Positions 1 through 6,063 of a stretch of 6,409 nt of DNA are shown piece by piece. Position numbers and translations under genes: made by a program. The DNA lies in NCBI GenBank assembly GCA_003152975.1, contig PMBP01000283.1, forward strand, positions 1-6,409, read 5' to 3'. Position 1 is the stretch's first letter. Each line of letters opens with the position of its first letter. The notes beneath the pieces are model-generated. The model saw only the letters and a program-made list of their open reading frames with translations, had not been told where the DNA came from and did no database searches. The stretch is from Phycisphaerales bacterium (GTDB lineage Bacteria; Planctomycetota; Phycisphaerae; Sedimentisphaerales; Anaerohalosphaeraceae).

Positions 1-21
1 GTCGCGTATAGCGTTGTAGTA

Positions 22-54
22 CTAAGCACTAAATCCTAAATTCTAAACAAATTC
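22..54. repeat. AT-rich 7-bp tandem repeat (about 4.7 units)
   Basis: Four successive heptamers of the form CTAARYM (CTAAGCA, CTAAATC, CTAAATT, CTAAACA) are followed by a partial unit AATTC. The block lies downstream of the stop of the minus-strand GH5 gene and has no coding potential. It is similar in period and composition, but not in unit sequence, to the heptamer array at 6064-6095. The function is unknown; it is most likely an intergenic minisatellite. Confidence 0.6.
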
Positions 55-84
55 AGAAGCACAAAAAGGGAAATTCAAAATAAC

Positions 85-111
85 TGGATTCCCATTTTCG
101 CTAGAATGACA
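85..111. repeat. Degenerate copy of ATTCCC/GGGAAT palindromic element
   Basis: This 27-bp stretch matches the intact element at 6167-6193 at 23 of 27 positions, in the same orientation. The four differences all fall in the stem arms, so the 8-bp stem of the intact copy is reduced here to ATTC/GAAT. It probably represents an old, eroded copy of a dispersed repeat of the REP/dRS3 type. Confidence 0.65.
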
Positions 112-160
112 ATTCTCATCCACTTCGCTGCGCTCGGTGCCACCCGGCCGGACGATTGCG

Positions 161-1675
161 TCAGGGTTTTTGGTTTCGGGAGAACCAGTCGAGTAACTGC
201 TTCATGCGGGGGGTGGGTTCGGCGGCGGGGCGGGTGTCGTTGCGGTCGGGGCCGTGTTCGACGCTCCAGCCATCCCATTCGCGGTAGGCATGATAGGACC
301 AATCCCAGCGGTACTCTTCCATCAGGTCGATGACATCGGCGAGCCAATCGCGTGCGCTGTCGCCGGGGGCCCAGCGAATGGCGCTGAACTCGCCGACGAA
401 GATCTGGACATTGAACTCCTGTTGGAATTCGCGGACAGGGCGGAAGACCTCGGCGATGCGGGCGCGGTTCCAGGTTGCGCCGGCGATGGCGCCGGGGTAC
501 GAGACGGGGCCGGGATTGTTGTAGAGGGTCTGGTGGGTGAATTGAAACGGCTCGTACATGTGGAAGCTGTAGATGACTTTTTCCAGGGGCAGCGGCTCGA
601 GGGTTTCGAATCCGAAGGCCGAGCCCCAGGGGCTGGGCTCGAAGACGACGGCGCGGTCGGGATCGACGGCACGAATGCGGCGGGTGGCCTCGGTTGCAAG
701 ATCACGCCAGTTCATCAGCCCCGCGGCGACGGGGCCTTCGACGGCTTCGTTTAGAAGATCAAACGCATAGACATTGGCGGCATCTTTATAGCGGAGGGCG
801 ATTTTAGGCCAGACCTCGAGGAAGTAATCCTGGTATTTTTTATCCTGAAACAGGCGGCAGGTTCCGCCGTCGAGGCGGCCGCCGGGCGGGCAGTGCAGAT
901 CGACCAGAACGAGGAGGCCTTCTTCCTTGCAGATCCGGACGCCGTCATCGCATTGCTTGAGGGCGGTCTGGAGCCAGTTGTCGAAGGCCGTCAGGTCGGT
1001 GGCCCACTGGGTGGCTTTGTCCATCGGCTCCCAGTTGAGCTGCCAGCGGACCATGTTGGCCTTCCAGACGCGGGCGAGGTTGCGGAGGTCGTCGGGGCGG
1101 CAGGTGGGGCCGTACATGACGCCGCGGAGGCGGTCCAGCGCGTGGCCGGGGAAGGGGGCGTCGTAGCGGAGGCCTTTGCGCGGCGGTCGGCCGGAGGCGA
1201 CCTGGAGGTCGTCGAAGGCGACGGTCCCTTTGACGGATTCGAGGCCGACGACGAGCGTGGCCGAGCGGAGGGAGTCGGGGCGGCGGAAGGAGTGGACGAA
1301 CGGCCGCCAGTCAAAGGAGCCAACCGGGATGGGAATTTGCGGGTATTGGGGTCCGTCGGCGGTTTGCAGGACGAGCATGACTTTGATGCCGTTCCAGGGG
1401 TTGGGAGGTGTGCTGACGGCATCGGCGCGGACAACGGCGCGAAGGGTGATGTAGGGGTCGGTGAGGGCGTCGGCGGGGATCGGGAACGAGCGGGTGGCGG
1501 TGCCGGGCTCGGCCAAGACGATCTGTAGGGAGGGCGTGCTCTGAAATCCCGTGACGATCCGGCCGGGGCCGGCGGGGGTAGATTCGGGCTTGTCGAAGCC
1601 GCAACGGAACTCGACCCGTTCCTCCGCAAACGCCGCTGAGACGACCAACAGAATTCCGATGATGGATGATTTCAT
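161..1675 (-). CDS. Secreted GH5-family glycoside hydrolase (cellulase/mannanase-like)
   Basis: This 504-residue protein should hydrolyse beta-1,4-linked polysaccharide outside the cytoplasm by a retaining mechanism. Residues 1-17 form a type I signal peptide (MKSS, hydrophobic core, likely cleavage after AFA). Residues about 22-162 look like a CBM4/9-type beta-sandwich, ending in the typical GTVAFDDLQV strand. Residues about 180-500 are the GH5 barrel: DLHCPPGG at 259-266, the acid/base Glu310 in DLLNE, His372 and Tyr374 in HMY, the nucleophile Glu429 in FVGEF, and the aromatic W457/W459 pair near the C-terminus. The ATG at 1675 is chosen because AAAGGTGG precedes it and the signal peptide starts there; the frame stays open upstream to 2059, but that part is not protein-like. 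The gene is divergent from the CBS genes. GH5 membership is well supported, the exact substrate is not. Confidence 0.9.
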   Translation of the reverse strand: MKSSIIGILLVVSAAFAEERVEFRCGFDKPESTPAGPGRIVTGFQSTPSLQIVLAEPGTATRSFPIPADALTDPYITLRAVVRADAVSTPPNPWNGIKVMLVLQTADGPQYPQIPIPVGSFDWRPFVHSFRRPDSLRSATLVVGLESVKGTVAFDDLQVASGRPPRKGLRYDAPFPGHALDRLRGVMYGPTCRPDDLRNLARVWKANMVRWQLNWEPMDKATQWATDLTAFDNWLQTALKQCDDGVRICKEEGLLVLVDLHCPPGGRLDGGTCRLFQDKKYQDYFLEVWPKIALRYKDAANVYAFDLLNEAVEGPVAAGLMNWRDLATEATRRIRAVDPDRAVVFEPSPWGSAFGFETLEPLPLEKVIYSFHMYEPFQFTHQTLYNNPGPVSYPGAIAGATWNRARIAEVFRPVREFQQEFNVQIFVGEFSAIRWAPGDSARDWLADVIDLMEEYRWDWSYHAYREWDGWSVEHGPDRNDTRPAAEPTPRMKQLLDWFSRNQKP

Positions 1676-1733
1676 AAAGCCACCTTTTTGAAATTCGCGA
1701 AGAGACCGTACCGTTTGTTCAGAATCCAAGGGG

Positions 1734-1762
1734 ACTTTATCATGGAGTCCGATAATCCGCAA
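1734..1762 (-). promoter_or_regulatory. Candidate sigma70-like promoter for the GH5 gene
   Basis: Read on the minus strand, TTGCGG (1762-1757) is followed after 17 bp by TAAAGT (1739-1734), preceded by TGA as an extended -10. It lies about 60 bp upstream of the GH5 start codon. The -35 box is also one arm of the hairpin at 1757-1772, which could affect its use. Assigned by eye only. Confidence 0.35.
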
Positions 1763-1779
1763 GCGATTGCGGGGTTTTT
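1757..1779 (+). terminator. Terminator-like hairpin with T-tract in the divergent spacer
   Basis: CCGCAA and TTGCGG form a perfect 6-bp stem closed by a GCGA (GNRA-type) tetraloop. Two G residues and five T residues follow on the plus strand. This is the shape of a short intrinsic terminator, but no plus-strand gene lies upstream; it would stop transcripts running antisense out of the GH5 gene. It could equally be an operator palindrome over the GH5 promoter. Confidence 0.35.
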
Positions 1780-1837
1780 CGATCGATCCTCTGATCAAGG
1801 AACAGACCCAAAAGGGCGATAATGAGTGATGGAGGAG

Positions 1838-1855
1838 CTCCGAAAAGGATCGGAG
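1838..1855. promoter_or_regulatory. Small perfect inverted repeat upstream of the CBS gene
   Basis: CTCCGA and TCGGAG are separated by six bases, about 50 bp upstream of the first CBS-gene start. It may be an operator or a small hairpin in the leader. No convincing -35/-10 pair was found next to it, and a 6-bp repeat can occur by chance. Confidence 0.2.
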
Positions 1856-1903
1856 GATTGGATCGTTGATTAGCGACCTACTGGATATGATAGCAGGATT
1901 ATT

Positions 1904-2623
1904 ATGGAATTGACATACGAACCGCGAGCGGAGTCGAGTACCGGGAACCTGATCTCCTGCCTGGAACGGGTTTGTCAGGAGTCCAAGACGCCCTACAGGG
2001 ATCGGCGGATTGTCATGGATATCATGACCCATCCGGTGGAGGTGTTGACGCTGGACCATTCGGTCAAGACCTTATTGTCGTTCATGCAGGTAAACCATGT
2101 CCGCCACGCTCCGGTGGTGGATTATCCGCAGGGGCGGCACTTCGACCATGAATTCATCGGCGTGATTTCGCAGCGGGATGTCCTCCGACTCGGTCCGTCG
2201 AATGTGACGGGGAAGCTGTCGGTTGAGCCGGATCCCCGGGCTCTGCGACAATTGCTGTCGCGGGTGGTCACGCGAAAGGCCCAGACGGTCGAGCCGGGAA
2301 TGCCGATTGGTCCGGCGGTCCAGACGATGATCGATTTGCATATCGACATGCTCCCGGTGGTGGTCGAGAAGCGGGTGGTGGGGATCATCACGACGACGGA
2401 TCTGCTTCGGGTGATTGTCCGCACGGCCGAGACGATCGAGACGGCGTGTCGCCGGGAAATCCATCGCAAGGATCCGGCGGCCTGCCGACGGCGACGATGC
2501 GGATCGAGCAGCATTGGGATCGTTTATAATCCGGACGGTGGGGATGGTCATGGCGCGGAATCTGGTGACGATGACGGCCAATCAGACGCTGGCCGAGGCC
2601 ATCGAAACCCTGCAGGAGCATGA
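1904..2623 (+). CDS. Tandem CBS-domain protein, C-terminus possibly frameshifted
   Basis: The protein carries a pair of CBS domains (a Bateman module), which in known families bind adenosine nucleotides such as AMP, ATP or SAM and act as energy or redox sensors. CBS 1 spans about residues 36-97 (DIMTHPVEVLT to GVISQRDVLR) and CBS 2 about 118-172 (VVTRKAQTV to GIITTTDLLRVI). No catalytic or membrane domain is present. ATG 1904 has AGGA seven bases upstream; ATG 2015, right at CBS 1, is an alternative. After residue 193 the reading becomes implausible: an Arg-rich run, then a Gly/Asp-rich tail that is an out-of-frame reading of the next gene. One base earlier in phase, the sequence gives LPTATMRIEQHWDRL and a TAA at 2527-2529, so the true end may be 2529. 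The target of regulation is unknown. Confidence 0.75.
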   Translation: MELTYEPRAESSTGNLISCLERVCQESKTPYRDRRIVMDIMTHPVEVLTLDHSVKTLLSFMQVNHVRHAPVVDYPQGRHFDHEFIGVISQRDVLRLGPSNVTGKLSVEPDPRALRQLLSRVVTRKAQTVEPGMPIGPAVQTMIDLHIDMLPVVVEKRVVGIITTTDLLRVIVRTAETIETACRREIHRKDPAACRRRRCGSSSIGIVYNPDGGDGHGAESGDDDGQSDAGRGHRNPAGA

Positions 2624-2978
2624 ACTTCGGCATGTCCCAATTGTCGATGAGGAAAACCAGCTTGTCGGGCTTTTGTCGGATCGTGATATCCTGCGAAACC
2701 TGCCGTATTTGAGCCGAAGCAAAATCAAAAATTCGACGAAATTCCGGGAAGACCTGTTTCGGATAGAAGGGTCCCGGGCGGTGCTGAACCAGCAGATCGA
2801 GAATGTCATGACGAAAAAATTGTGGACGATAGAAGCCCATTGCCCGTTGATCGAGGCCGCGTTGATTTTGATGAAGAAGAAAATCGGGGTTCTTCCCATC
2901 GTCGATTCGGAGCGGAAATTGCAGGGGATCATCTCGGTGATGGACTTGTTGAAGGTTGTTCGGTCGATGGTGGAATGA
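2544..2978 (+). CDS. Tandem CBS-domain protein (second pair)
   Basis: This 144-residue protein is almost entirely two CBS domains: about residues 2-53 (VMARNLVTMTANQTLAEA to GLLSDRDILR) and 85-142 (IENVMTKKLWTIEA to GIISVMDLLKVV). A charged linker (SRSKIKNSTKFREDLFRIEG) separates them. Single Bateman modules of this kind are usually nucleotide-sensing regulators. The start is uncertain: GTG 2538, ATG 2544 and ATG 2550 are all in frame. The G-rich GGTGGGG at 2537-2543 is best spaced for 2550, while the domain boundary favours 2538 or 2544. The frame remains open upstream to 2415, and its upstream part from about 2481 also reads as plausible protein, so this could be the C-terminal half of one four-CBS protein split by an indel. 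As annotated it overlaps the previous gene by 80 bp. Confidence 0.75.
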   Translation: MVMARNLVTMTANQTLAEAIETLQEHELRHVPIVDEENQLVGLLSDRDILRNLPYLSRSKIKNSTKFREDLFRIEGSRAVLNQQIENVMTKKLWTIEAHCPLIEAALILMKKKIGVLPIVDSERKLQGIISVMDLLKVVRSMVE

Positions 2979-3006
2979 AAAAACCTCCGAAACCGTAATT
3001 TTTTTG

Positions 3007-3035
3007 TTGACAGATCGTAATAATTCCTATATTGT
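3007..3035 (+). promoter_or_regulatory. Sigma70-type promoter for perR
   Basis: A perfect TTGACA (3007-3012) is followed by a 17-bp spacer and TATTGT (3030-3035). TATATT at 3028-3033 is an alternative -10. The start codon of perR lies 27 bp after the -10. The local sequence is very AT-rich compared with the coding regions, as expected of a regulated promoter. It probably drives perR and rbr together. Confidence 0.65.
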
Positions 3036-3048
3036 AATAAATCTTATT
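3036..3048. promoter_or_regulatory. Candidate PerR/Fur-type operator overlapping the perR start site
   Basis: AATAA and TTATT flank ATC, giving an AT-rich dyad directly downstream of the -10, where a repressor would block initiation. Around the central T (3042) five of seven symmetric pairs match, in the 7-1-7 style of PerR and Fur boxes. GTAATAA also occurs as a direct repeat at 3017 and 3034. Autoregulation is common for PerR, but binding here is inferred. Confidence 0.35.
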
Positions 3049-3062
3049 TATATGGATACAGG

Positions 3063-3554
3063 ATGAAAGAACGCCAAGACAAACGAAGTATCGTTGGGTT
3101 TCGGGATCGCTGCCGAAGAGCGGGGTTGAAGGTGACGCCCCAGCGGGAGCTGGTTTATCGGACTTTGATGGAGACCGACGCCCATCCCTCGGCCGAATGG
3201 GTGTATGGGCGGGTGCGGGAGTCGATGCCGAATATCTCGTTTGACACGGTGAACCGGACGCTGTTGACTCTGAGCGGGATCGGAGCAGCGTTTATCGTCG
3301 AGGGCAGCGGGGAGTCGCGGCGGTTTGACGGGAATCTGGCCAGCCACCAGCATTTCAAGTGCGTTCGATGTAAACGAATTCTTGACTTTCATTACGAACC
3401 GTTTGACAATATCGCCGTGCCGGAGGAAGTGCGGAAGCGATTTGAACTGTTACGGACGACTGTGTATCTGGAAGGGATCTGCGACCGGTGCCGGGCGGCG
3501 AAGGGGCCGTCCGAGAAAACCTCGTCAAATACAACCAATATAAATCCACAATAA
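3063..3554 (+). CDS. perR: PerR-type Fur-family peroxide-sensing repressor
   Basis: This 163-residue protein should act as a cytoplasmic dimer that represses peroxide-defence genes until its metal site is oxidised. The N-terminal winged helix contains [11 protein letters not shown] and [12 protein letters not shown]. Candidate regulatory ligands His41, Asp89, His95, His97 and Asp108 correspond to B. subtilis PerR His37, Asp85, His91, His93 and Asp104 at a constant offset of four. The Zn(Cys)4 residues Cys100, Cys103, Cys140 and Cys143 keep the same offset. Asp108, where Fur has Glu, supports PerR over Fur or Zur. A Ser/Asn-rich tail (about 147-163) follows the last zinc cysteine. ATG 3063 has only a weak ribosome-binding sequence (TGGATACAGG). 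rbr starts 25 bp downstream, so the two are probably cotranscribed. Confidence 0.9.
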   Translation: MKERQDKRSIVGFRDRCRRAGLKVTPQRELVYRTLMETDAHPSAEWVYGRVRESMPNISFDTVNRTLLTLSGIGAAFIVEGSGESRRFDGNLASHQHFKCVRCKRILDFHYEPFDNIAVPEEVRKRFELLRTTVYLEGICDRCRAAKGPSEKTSSNTTNINPQ

Positions 3555-3564
3555 TGTCATTGTA
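3547..3564. promoter_or_regulatory. Candidate operator between perR and rbr
   Basis: AATAATGTCATTGTA (3550-3564) is an imperfect 7-1-7 dyad with AATG/CATT at its centre and five of seven pairs matching. It overlaps the perR stop codon and ends just before the rbr ribosome-binding site. The nonamer CACAATAAT that begins it (3547-3555) recurs upstream of tpx at 4170-4178. A role as a second PerR site is inferred from position and symmetry only. Confidence 0.3.
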
Positions 3565-3579
3565 CGAAAGGTCTATGCC

Positions 3580-4152
3580 ATGAATCTGAAGGGATCGAAG
3601 ACGGAAAAGAACCTGCTGACGGCGTTTGCGGGCGAATCGCAGGCGCGGAACCGCTACACCTATGCCGCATCGCAGGCCAAGAAGGAAGGGTTCGAGCAGA
3701 TCTCGGCGATCTTTGCCGAGACGGCCGAGCAGGAAAAGGAGCACGCCAAGCGGCTGTTCGGCTTCCTGCAGGGCGGCGAGGTGGAGGTCTGTGCGGCGTT
3801 TCCGGCGGGGGTGGCCGGAACGACGGCGGAGAATCTGGCCGCTGCGGCCGCCGGGGAGAACTACGAGACGACGGAGATGTATCCGGGTTTTGCCAAGATC
3901 GCCGACGGTGAAGGATTCAAGGAAATCGCGGGCGTTTTCCGTATGATCGCCGTCGCCGAGGCCCGTCATCGCGATCGCTACACCGCCCTGAACAAGAACA
4001 TCGCCGAAGGCAAGGTTTTCAAGAAGCCAAAGCCGGTCCGTTGGGTCTGTCGCAATTGCGGATATGTGCACGAGGGAACCGAGGCGCTGAAGGTCTGTCC
4101 GGCCTGTGCCCATCCGCAGGCGCATTTTGAAGTGGAGGCGGCGAATTATTGA
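3580..4152 (+). CDS. rbr: Rubrerythrin
   Basis: Rubrerythrin reduces H2O2 to water in the cytoplasm with electrons passed through rubredoxin. The 190-residue length equals that of the classic Desulfovibrio vulgaris protein. Residues 1-145 form the ferritin-like four-helix bundle with diiron ligands visible as Glu19 ([10 protein letters not shown]), Glu52 and His55 (EQEKEHA), Glu93 and Glu96 ([12 protein letters not shown]), and Glu127 and His130 (VAEARH). Residues 152-187 are the C-terminal rubredoxin domain with Cys157, Cys160, Cys173 and Cys176 (CRNC, CPAC) holding one iron. GAAAGG lies nine bases before the ATG. It follows perR by 25 bp, supporting a peroxide-responsive perR-rbr operon. 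No partner reductase is encoded nearby. Confidence 0.96.
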   Translation: MNLKGSKTEKNLLTAFAGESQARNRYTYAASQAKKEGFEQISAIFAETAEQEKEHAKRLFGFLQGGEVEVCAAFPAGVAGTTAENLAAAAAGENYETTEMYPGFAKIADGEGFKEIAGVFRMIAVAEARHRDRYTALNKNIAEGKVFKKPKPVRWVCRNCGYVHEGTEALKVCPACAHPQAHFEVEAANY

Positions 4153-4169
4153 ACCAAACCCCGGCAAGA

Positions 4170-4227
4170 CACAATAATAGGTTTTAGGGCAGAATTTGCA
4201 AACTAAAACCTGGGATGGCAGTATAGT
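4170..4227 (+). promoter_or_regulatory. Putative tpx promoter/operator region with 9-bp inverted repeat
   Basis: AGGTTTTAG (4179-4187) and CTAAAACCT (4203-4211) are perfect inverted repeats separated by 15 bases. CACAATAAT (4170-4178), also found before rbr, abuts the left arm. A -10-like TATAGT lies at 4222-4227; TTGCAA at 4196-4201 is 20 bp upstream, too far for a good -35, so an activator may be needed if this is a promoter. There is no T-tract after the repeat, which argues against an intrinsic terminator for rbr. It may be an operator or an RNA hairpin in the rbr-tpx spacer. Confidence 0.4.
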
Positions 4228-4245
4228 ACAGGAAAGGAGTCGAGT

Positions 4246-4833
4246 ATGAAAACGACAGCGACAATTTGGATTGTTGCCTCGGCTTTGGTGATACTAACGG
4301 GATGTGAAGGGAGCCATGTTATGTCGGAACGGAAAGGCGTGATTACATTCAAAGGGGGTCCGTTGACCCTGGTGGGTACGGCGCCGGTATTGGGGACAAC
4401 GGCGCCGGAATTTACGGCGCTGGCGAACGATTTGTCGCCGGTTGCGTTATCGTCGCTGCGGGGCACGGTGGTGATCCTGACCTCGGTGCCTTCGCTGGAC
4501 ACTCCGGTGTGCGATCTGGAGACCCGCCGGTTCAACGAAGATGCCGGGAAACTGGCCGGGGTGAAGGTGATAACGGTGAGCATGGATCTGCCGTTCGCCC
4601 AGAAGCGGTGGTGCGGGGCGGCGGGCGTGGCGAATGTCCAGACGCTGTCGGATCACCGCGAGGCGTCGTTCGGGTATGCGTACGGGATGCTGATCAAGGA
4701 ATTGCGGCTGCTGGCGCGGTCGGTAATTGTGATTGACAAACAGGGCATGATCCGGTACATCCAGATCGTTCCGGAAGTGACGCACGAGCCGGATTACACT
4801 GCGGCCCTGGAGGCCGCCCGAAAAGTGATGTAG
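4246..4833 (+). CDS. tpx: Thiol peroxidase (Tpx-type peroxiredoxin) with lipoprotein signal
   Basis: Tpx is an atypical two-cysteine peroxiredoxin that reduces H2O2 and alkyl hydroperoxides using thioredoxin. The 195-residue product has the family motif SLDTPVCD with peroxidatic Cys89 and resolving Cys123 (RWCG), 34 residues apart as in E. coli Tpx (Cys61/Cys95). Other hallmarks are DLPFAQKRWCG and the LARSVIVID strand. Unusually, residues 1-20 are a lipoprotein signal peptide ending in the lipobox LTGC with Cys20 as the lipid site; Glu follows, not Asp, so E. coli rules would predict outer-membrane sorting. The ATG at 4246 has an excellent AGGAG six bases upstream. A second in-frame ATG at 4321 (MSERKGVITFKGG, residue 26) has its own ribosome-binding site and coincides with the usual Tpx N-terminus. 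A membrane-anchored form and a cytoplasmic form may both be made. Confidence 0.92.
   Translation: MKTTATIWIVASALVILTGCEGSHVMSERKGVITFKGGPLTLVGTAPVLGTTAPEFTALANDLSPVALSSLRGTVVILTSVPSLDTPVCDLETRRFNEDAGKLAGVKVITVSMDLPFAQKRWCGAAGVANVQTLSDHREASFGYAYGMLIKELRLLARSVIVIDKQGMIRYIQIVPEVTHEPDYTAALEAARKVM
4306..4313 (+). promoter_or_regulatory. Internal ribosome-binding site within tpx
   Basis: GAAGGGAG ends seven bases before the in-frame ATG at 4321. It falls in the codons just after the lipobox, which the signal peptide and its cleavage do not need in this exact form. Initiation here would give a 170-residue Tpx of normal family length without the export signal. Confidence 0.45.
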
Positions 4834-4857
4834 CGGGCCCCAACGACGGCAAGCCCG
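4834..4857 (+). other. Weak hairpin in the tpx-fprA spacer
   Basis: CGGGC directly after the tpx stop pairs with GCCCG at 4853-4857 across a 14-base loop; TGGTTCTTT follows. The stem is short and the T-tract poor, so at most a leaky attenuator is expected and readthrough into the flavodiiron gene is likely. Confidence 0.2.
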
Positions 4858-4879
4858 TGGTTCTTTGAAAGATTGCGGC

Positions 4880-6058
4880 ATGAGACCCCTGAAACCCAAC
4901 ATATTCTTTGTCGGTGCGATCGATTGGGATCGCCGGATGTTCGATGAACTGATCCCGCTGCCCGATGGGACCAGCTACAATTCGTACCTGATCAAGGGAT
5001 CGCAGAAGGTGGCTCTGATCGACACCCTGGACCCGTCGAGGGTCGATACGCTGATGGGCAACCTGGTTTCGCTGGGGGTGGATCATATCGACTACATCAT
5101 CTCGCATCACGCCGAGCAGGACCATTCGGGATCGATCGGCGAGTTGCTGATCCTGTACCCGAAGGCGAAGGTGGTGACCAACCCGAAGTGCCGCGATATG
5201 CTGATCGACCTGCTGCATCTGGAGGCGGACCAGTTCCAGACGGTCGAGGACGGCCAGACGCTGTCGCTGGGCGACAAGACGCTGAAGTTCGTCTATACCC
5301 CGTGGGTGCACTGGCCGGAGACGATGTGCAGCTATCTGGAGGAAGACCGGATCCTGTTTTCCTGCGATTTCTTCGGCTCGCATCTGGCGACGAGCAGCCT
5401 GTTCGTGGATGACGAACCGGGCACGCTGCAAGGCGCCAAGCGGTACTACGCCGAGATCATGATGCCATTCCGCAATCAGATTCAGAAGAATCTCGACAAG
5501 CTGTCGGCCGATTCGATTGATATGATCGCCCCGAGCCACGGCCCGGTATATCCGCGGCCGGCGCTGATCATGGACGCTTACCGGGACTGGGTCAGCGACC
5601 GGGTGAAGAACGAGGTGATGGTGGCGTATGTGTCGATGCACGACAGCACGCGGCGGATGGTCGAGCACCTGGTCACCGAGCTGATGGACAAGGGCGTGGG
5701 CGTTAAGCAGTTCAACCTGGCCAGCGTGGACATCGGCAAGCTGGCGATCTCGACGGTGGACGCGGCGACGATCGTGATCGGCTCGCCGACGGTGCTGGTG
5801 GGTCCGCACCCGGCGGCGGCGTACGCGGCCCTGCTGATCAACGCGCTGCGGCCCAAGACGCGATTTGTCTCCGTGGTCGGCTCGTTCGGGTGGGCGGGCA
5901 AGATGGTTGATCAGTTCAAGGGATTGATGGCCAACTTGAAGGCCGAGTTTGTTGAGCCGGTTGTGGCCAAGGGCCATCCGCGGGACGAGGATTATCACAA
6001 TCTCGACGCGCTGGCGACTAGAATATACGACCTGCACAAACAGGCGGGTTTGACCTGA
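4880..6058 (+). CDS. fprA: A-type flavodiiron protein (FprA/Roo family)
   Basis: Flavodiiron proteins reduce O2 to water, and often NO to N2O, in the cytoplasm of anaerobes, usually taking electrons from rubredoxin. The 392-residue class A length means no extra C-terminal rubredoxin or flavin-reductase domain. Residues 1-245 are the metallo-beta-lactamase-like diiron domain: His77, Glu79, Asp81 and His82 (HAEQDH), His144, Asp163 and His220, with spacings of 62 and 18 residues as in the family. Residues about 247-390 are the flavodoxin domain, with phosphate loop SMHDST (252-257), GSPT (301-304) and GSFGWAG (334-340) for FMN. ATG 4880 is preferred, with a weak GAAAG upstream; TTG 4865 would add five residues. 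The gene lies 46 bp after tpx and probably shares its transcript. Confidence 0.94.
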   Translation: MRPLKPNIFFVGAIDWDRRMFDELIPLPDGTSYNSYLIKGSQKVALIDTLDPSRVDTLMGNLVSLGVDHIDYIISHHAEQDHSGSIGELLILYPKAKVVTNPKCRDMLIDLLHLEADQFQTVEDGQTLSLGDKTLKFVYTPWVHWPETMCSYLEEDRILFSCDFFGSHLATSSLFVDDEPGTLQGAKRYYAEIMMPFRNQIQKNLDKLSADSIDMIAPSHGPVYPRPALIMDAYRDWVSDRVKNEVMVAYVSMHDSTRRMVEHLVTELMDKGVGVKQFNLASVDIGKLAISTVDAATIVIGSPTVLVGPHPAAAYAALLINALRPKTRFVSVVGSFGWAGKMVDQFKGLMANLKAEFVEPVVAKGHPRDEDYHNLDALATRIYDLHKQAGLT

Positions 6059-6063
6059 AAATA

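Noticed and set aside
22..54. CRISPR array or phage attachment site in the heptamer repeats
   Set aside because: The unit is only 7 bp with no spacers, and no cas, integrase or tRNA gene is present.
893..1528. Plus-strand open frame of 211 codons inside the GH5 gene
   Set aside because: The translation is Gly/Ala/Val/Glu-rich without domain features and is antisense to a gene with an intact GH5 catalytic set.
1676..2059. N-terminal extension of the GH5 frame by 128 codons
   Set aside because: It covers the divergent spacer and the start of the CBS gene. The ATG at 1675 has a good ribosome-binding site and begins a signal peptide, so the extension is just open frame.
3052..3066. Four-codon ORF (ATG GAT ACA GGA TGA) overlapping the perR start
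   Set aside because: It could allow translational coupling, but it has no ribosome-binding site and such short frames arise by chance.
3355..4167. Minus-strand open frame of 270 codons across perR and rbr
   Set aside because: It is Arg/Leu-rich with no motifs and runs antisense to two confidently identified genes.
4179..4211. Inverted repeat as intrinsic terminator of rbr
   Set aside because: It has a 15-base loop, AT-rich arms and no T-tract after the 3' arm; operator or leader structure is more likely.
4694..6037. Long minus-strand open frame of 447 codons opposite the flavodiiron gene
   Set aside because: Its product is His/Arg/Gln/Val-rich and matches no family I recognise. It is the antisense shadow of the high-GC3 fprA and tpx genes, which have complete motif sets.
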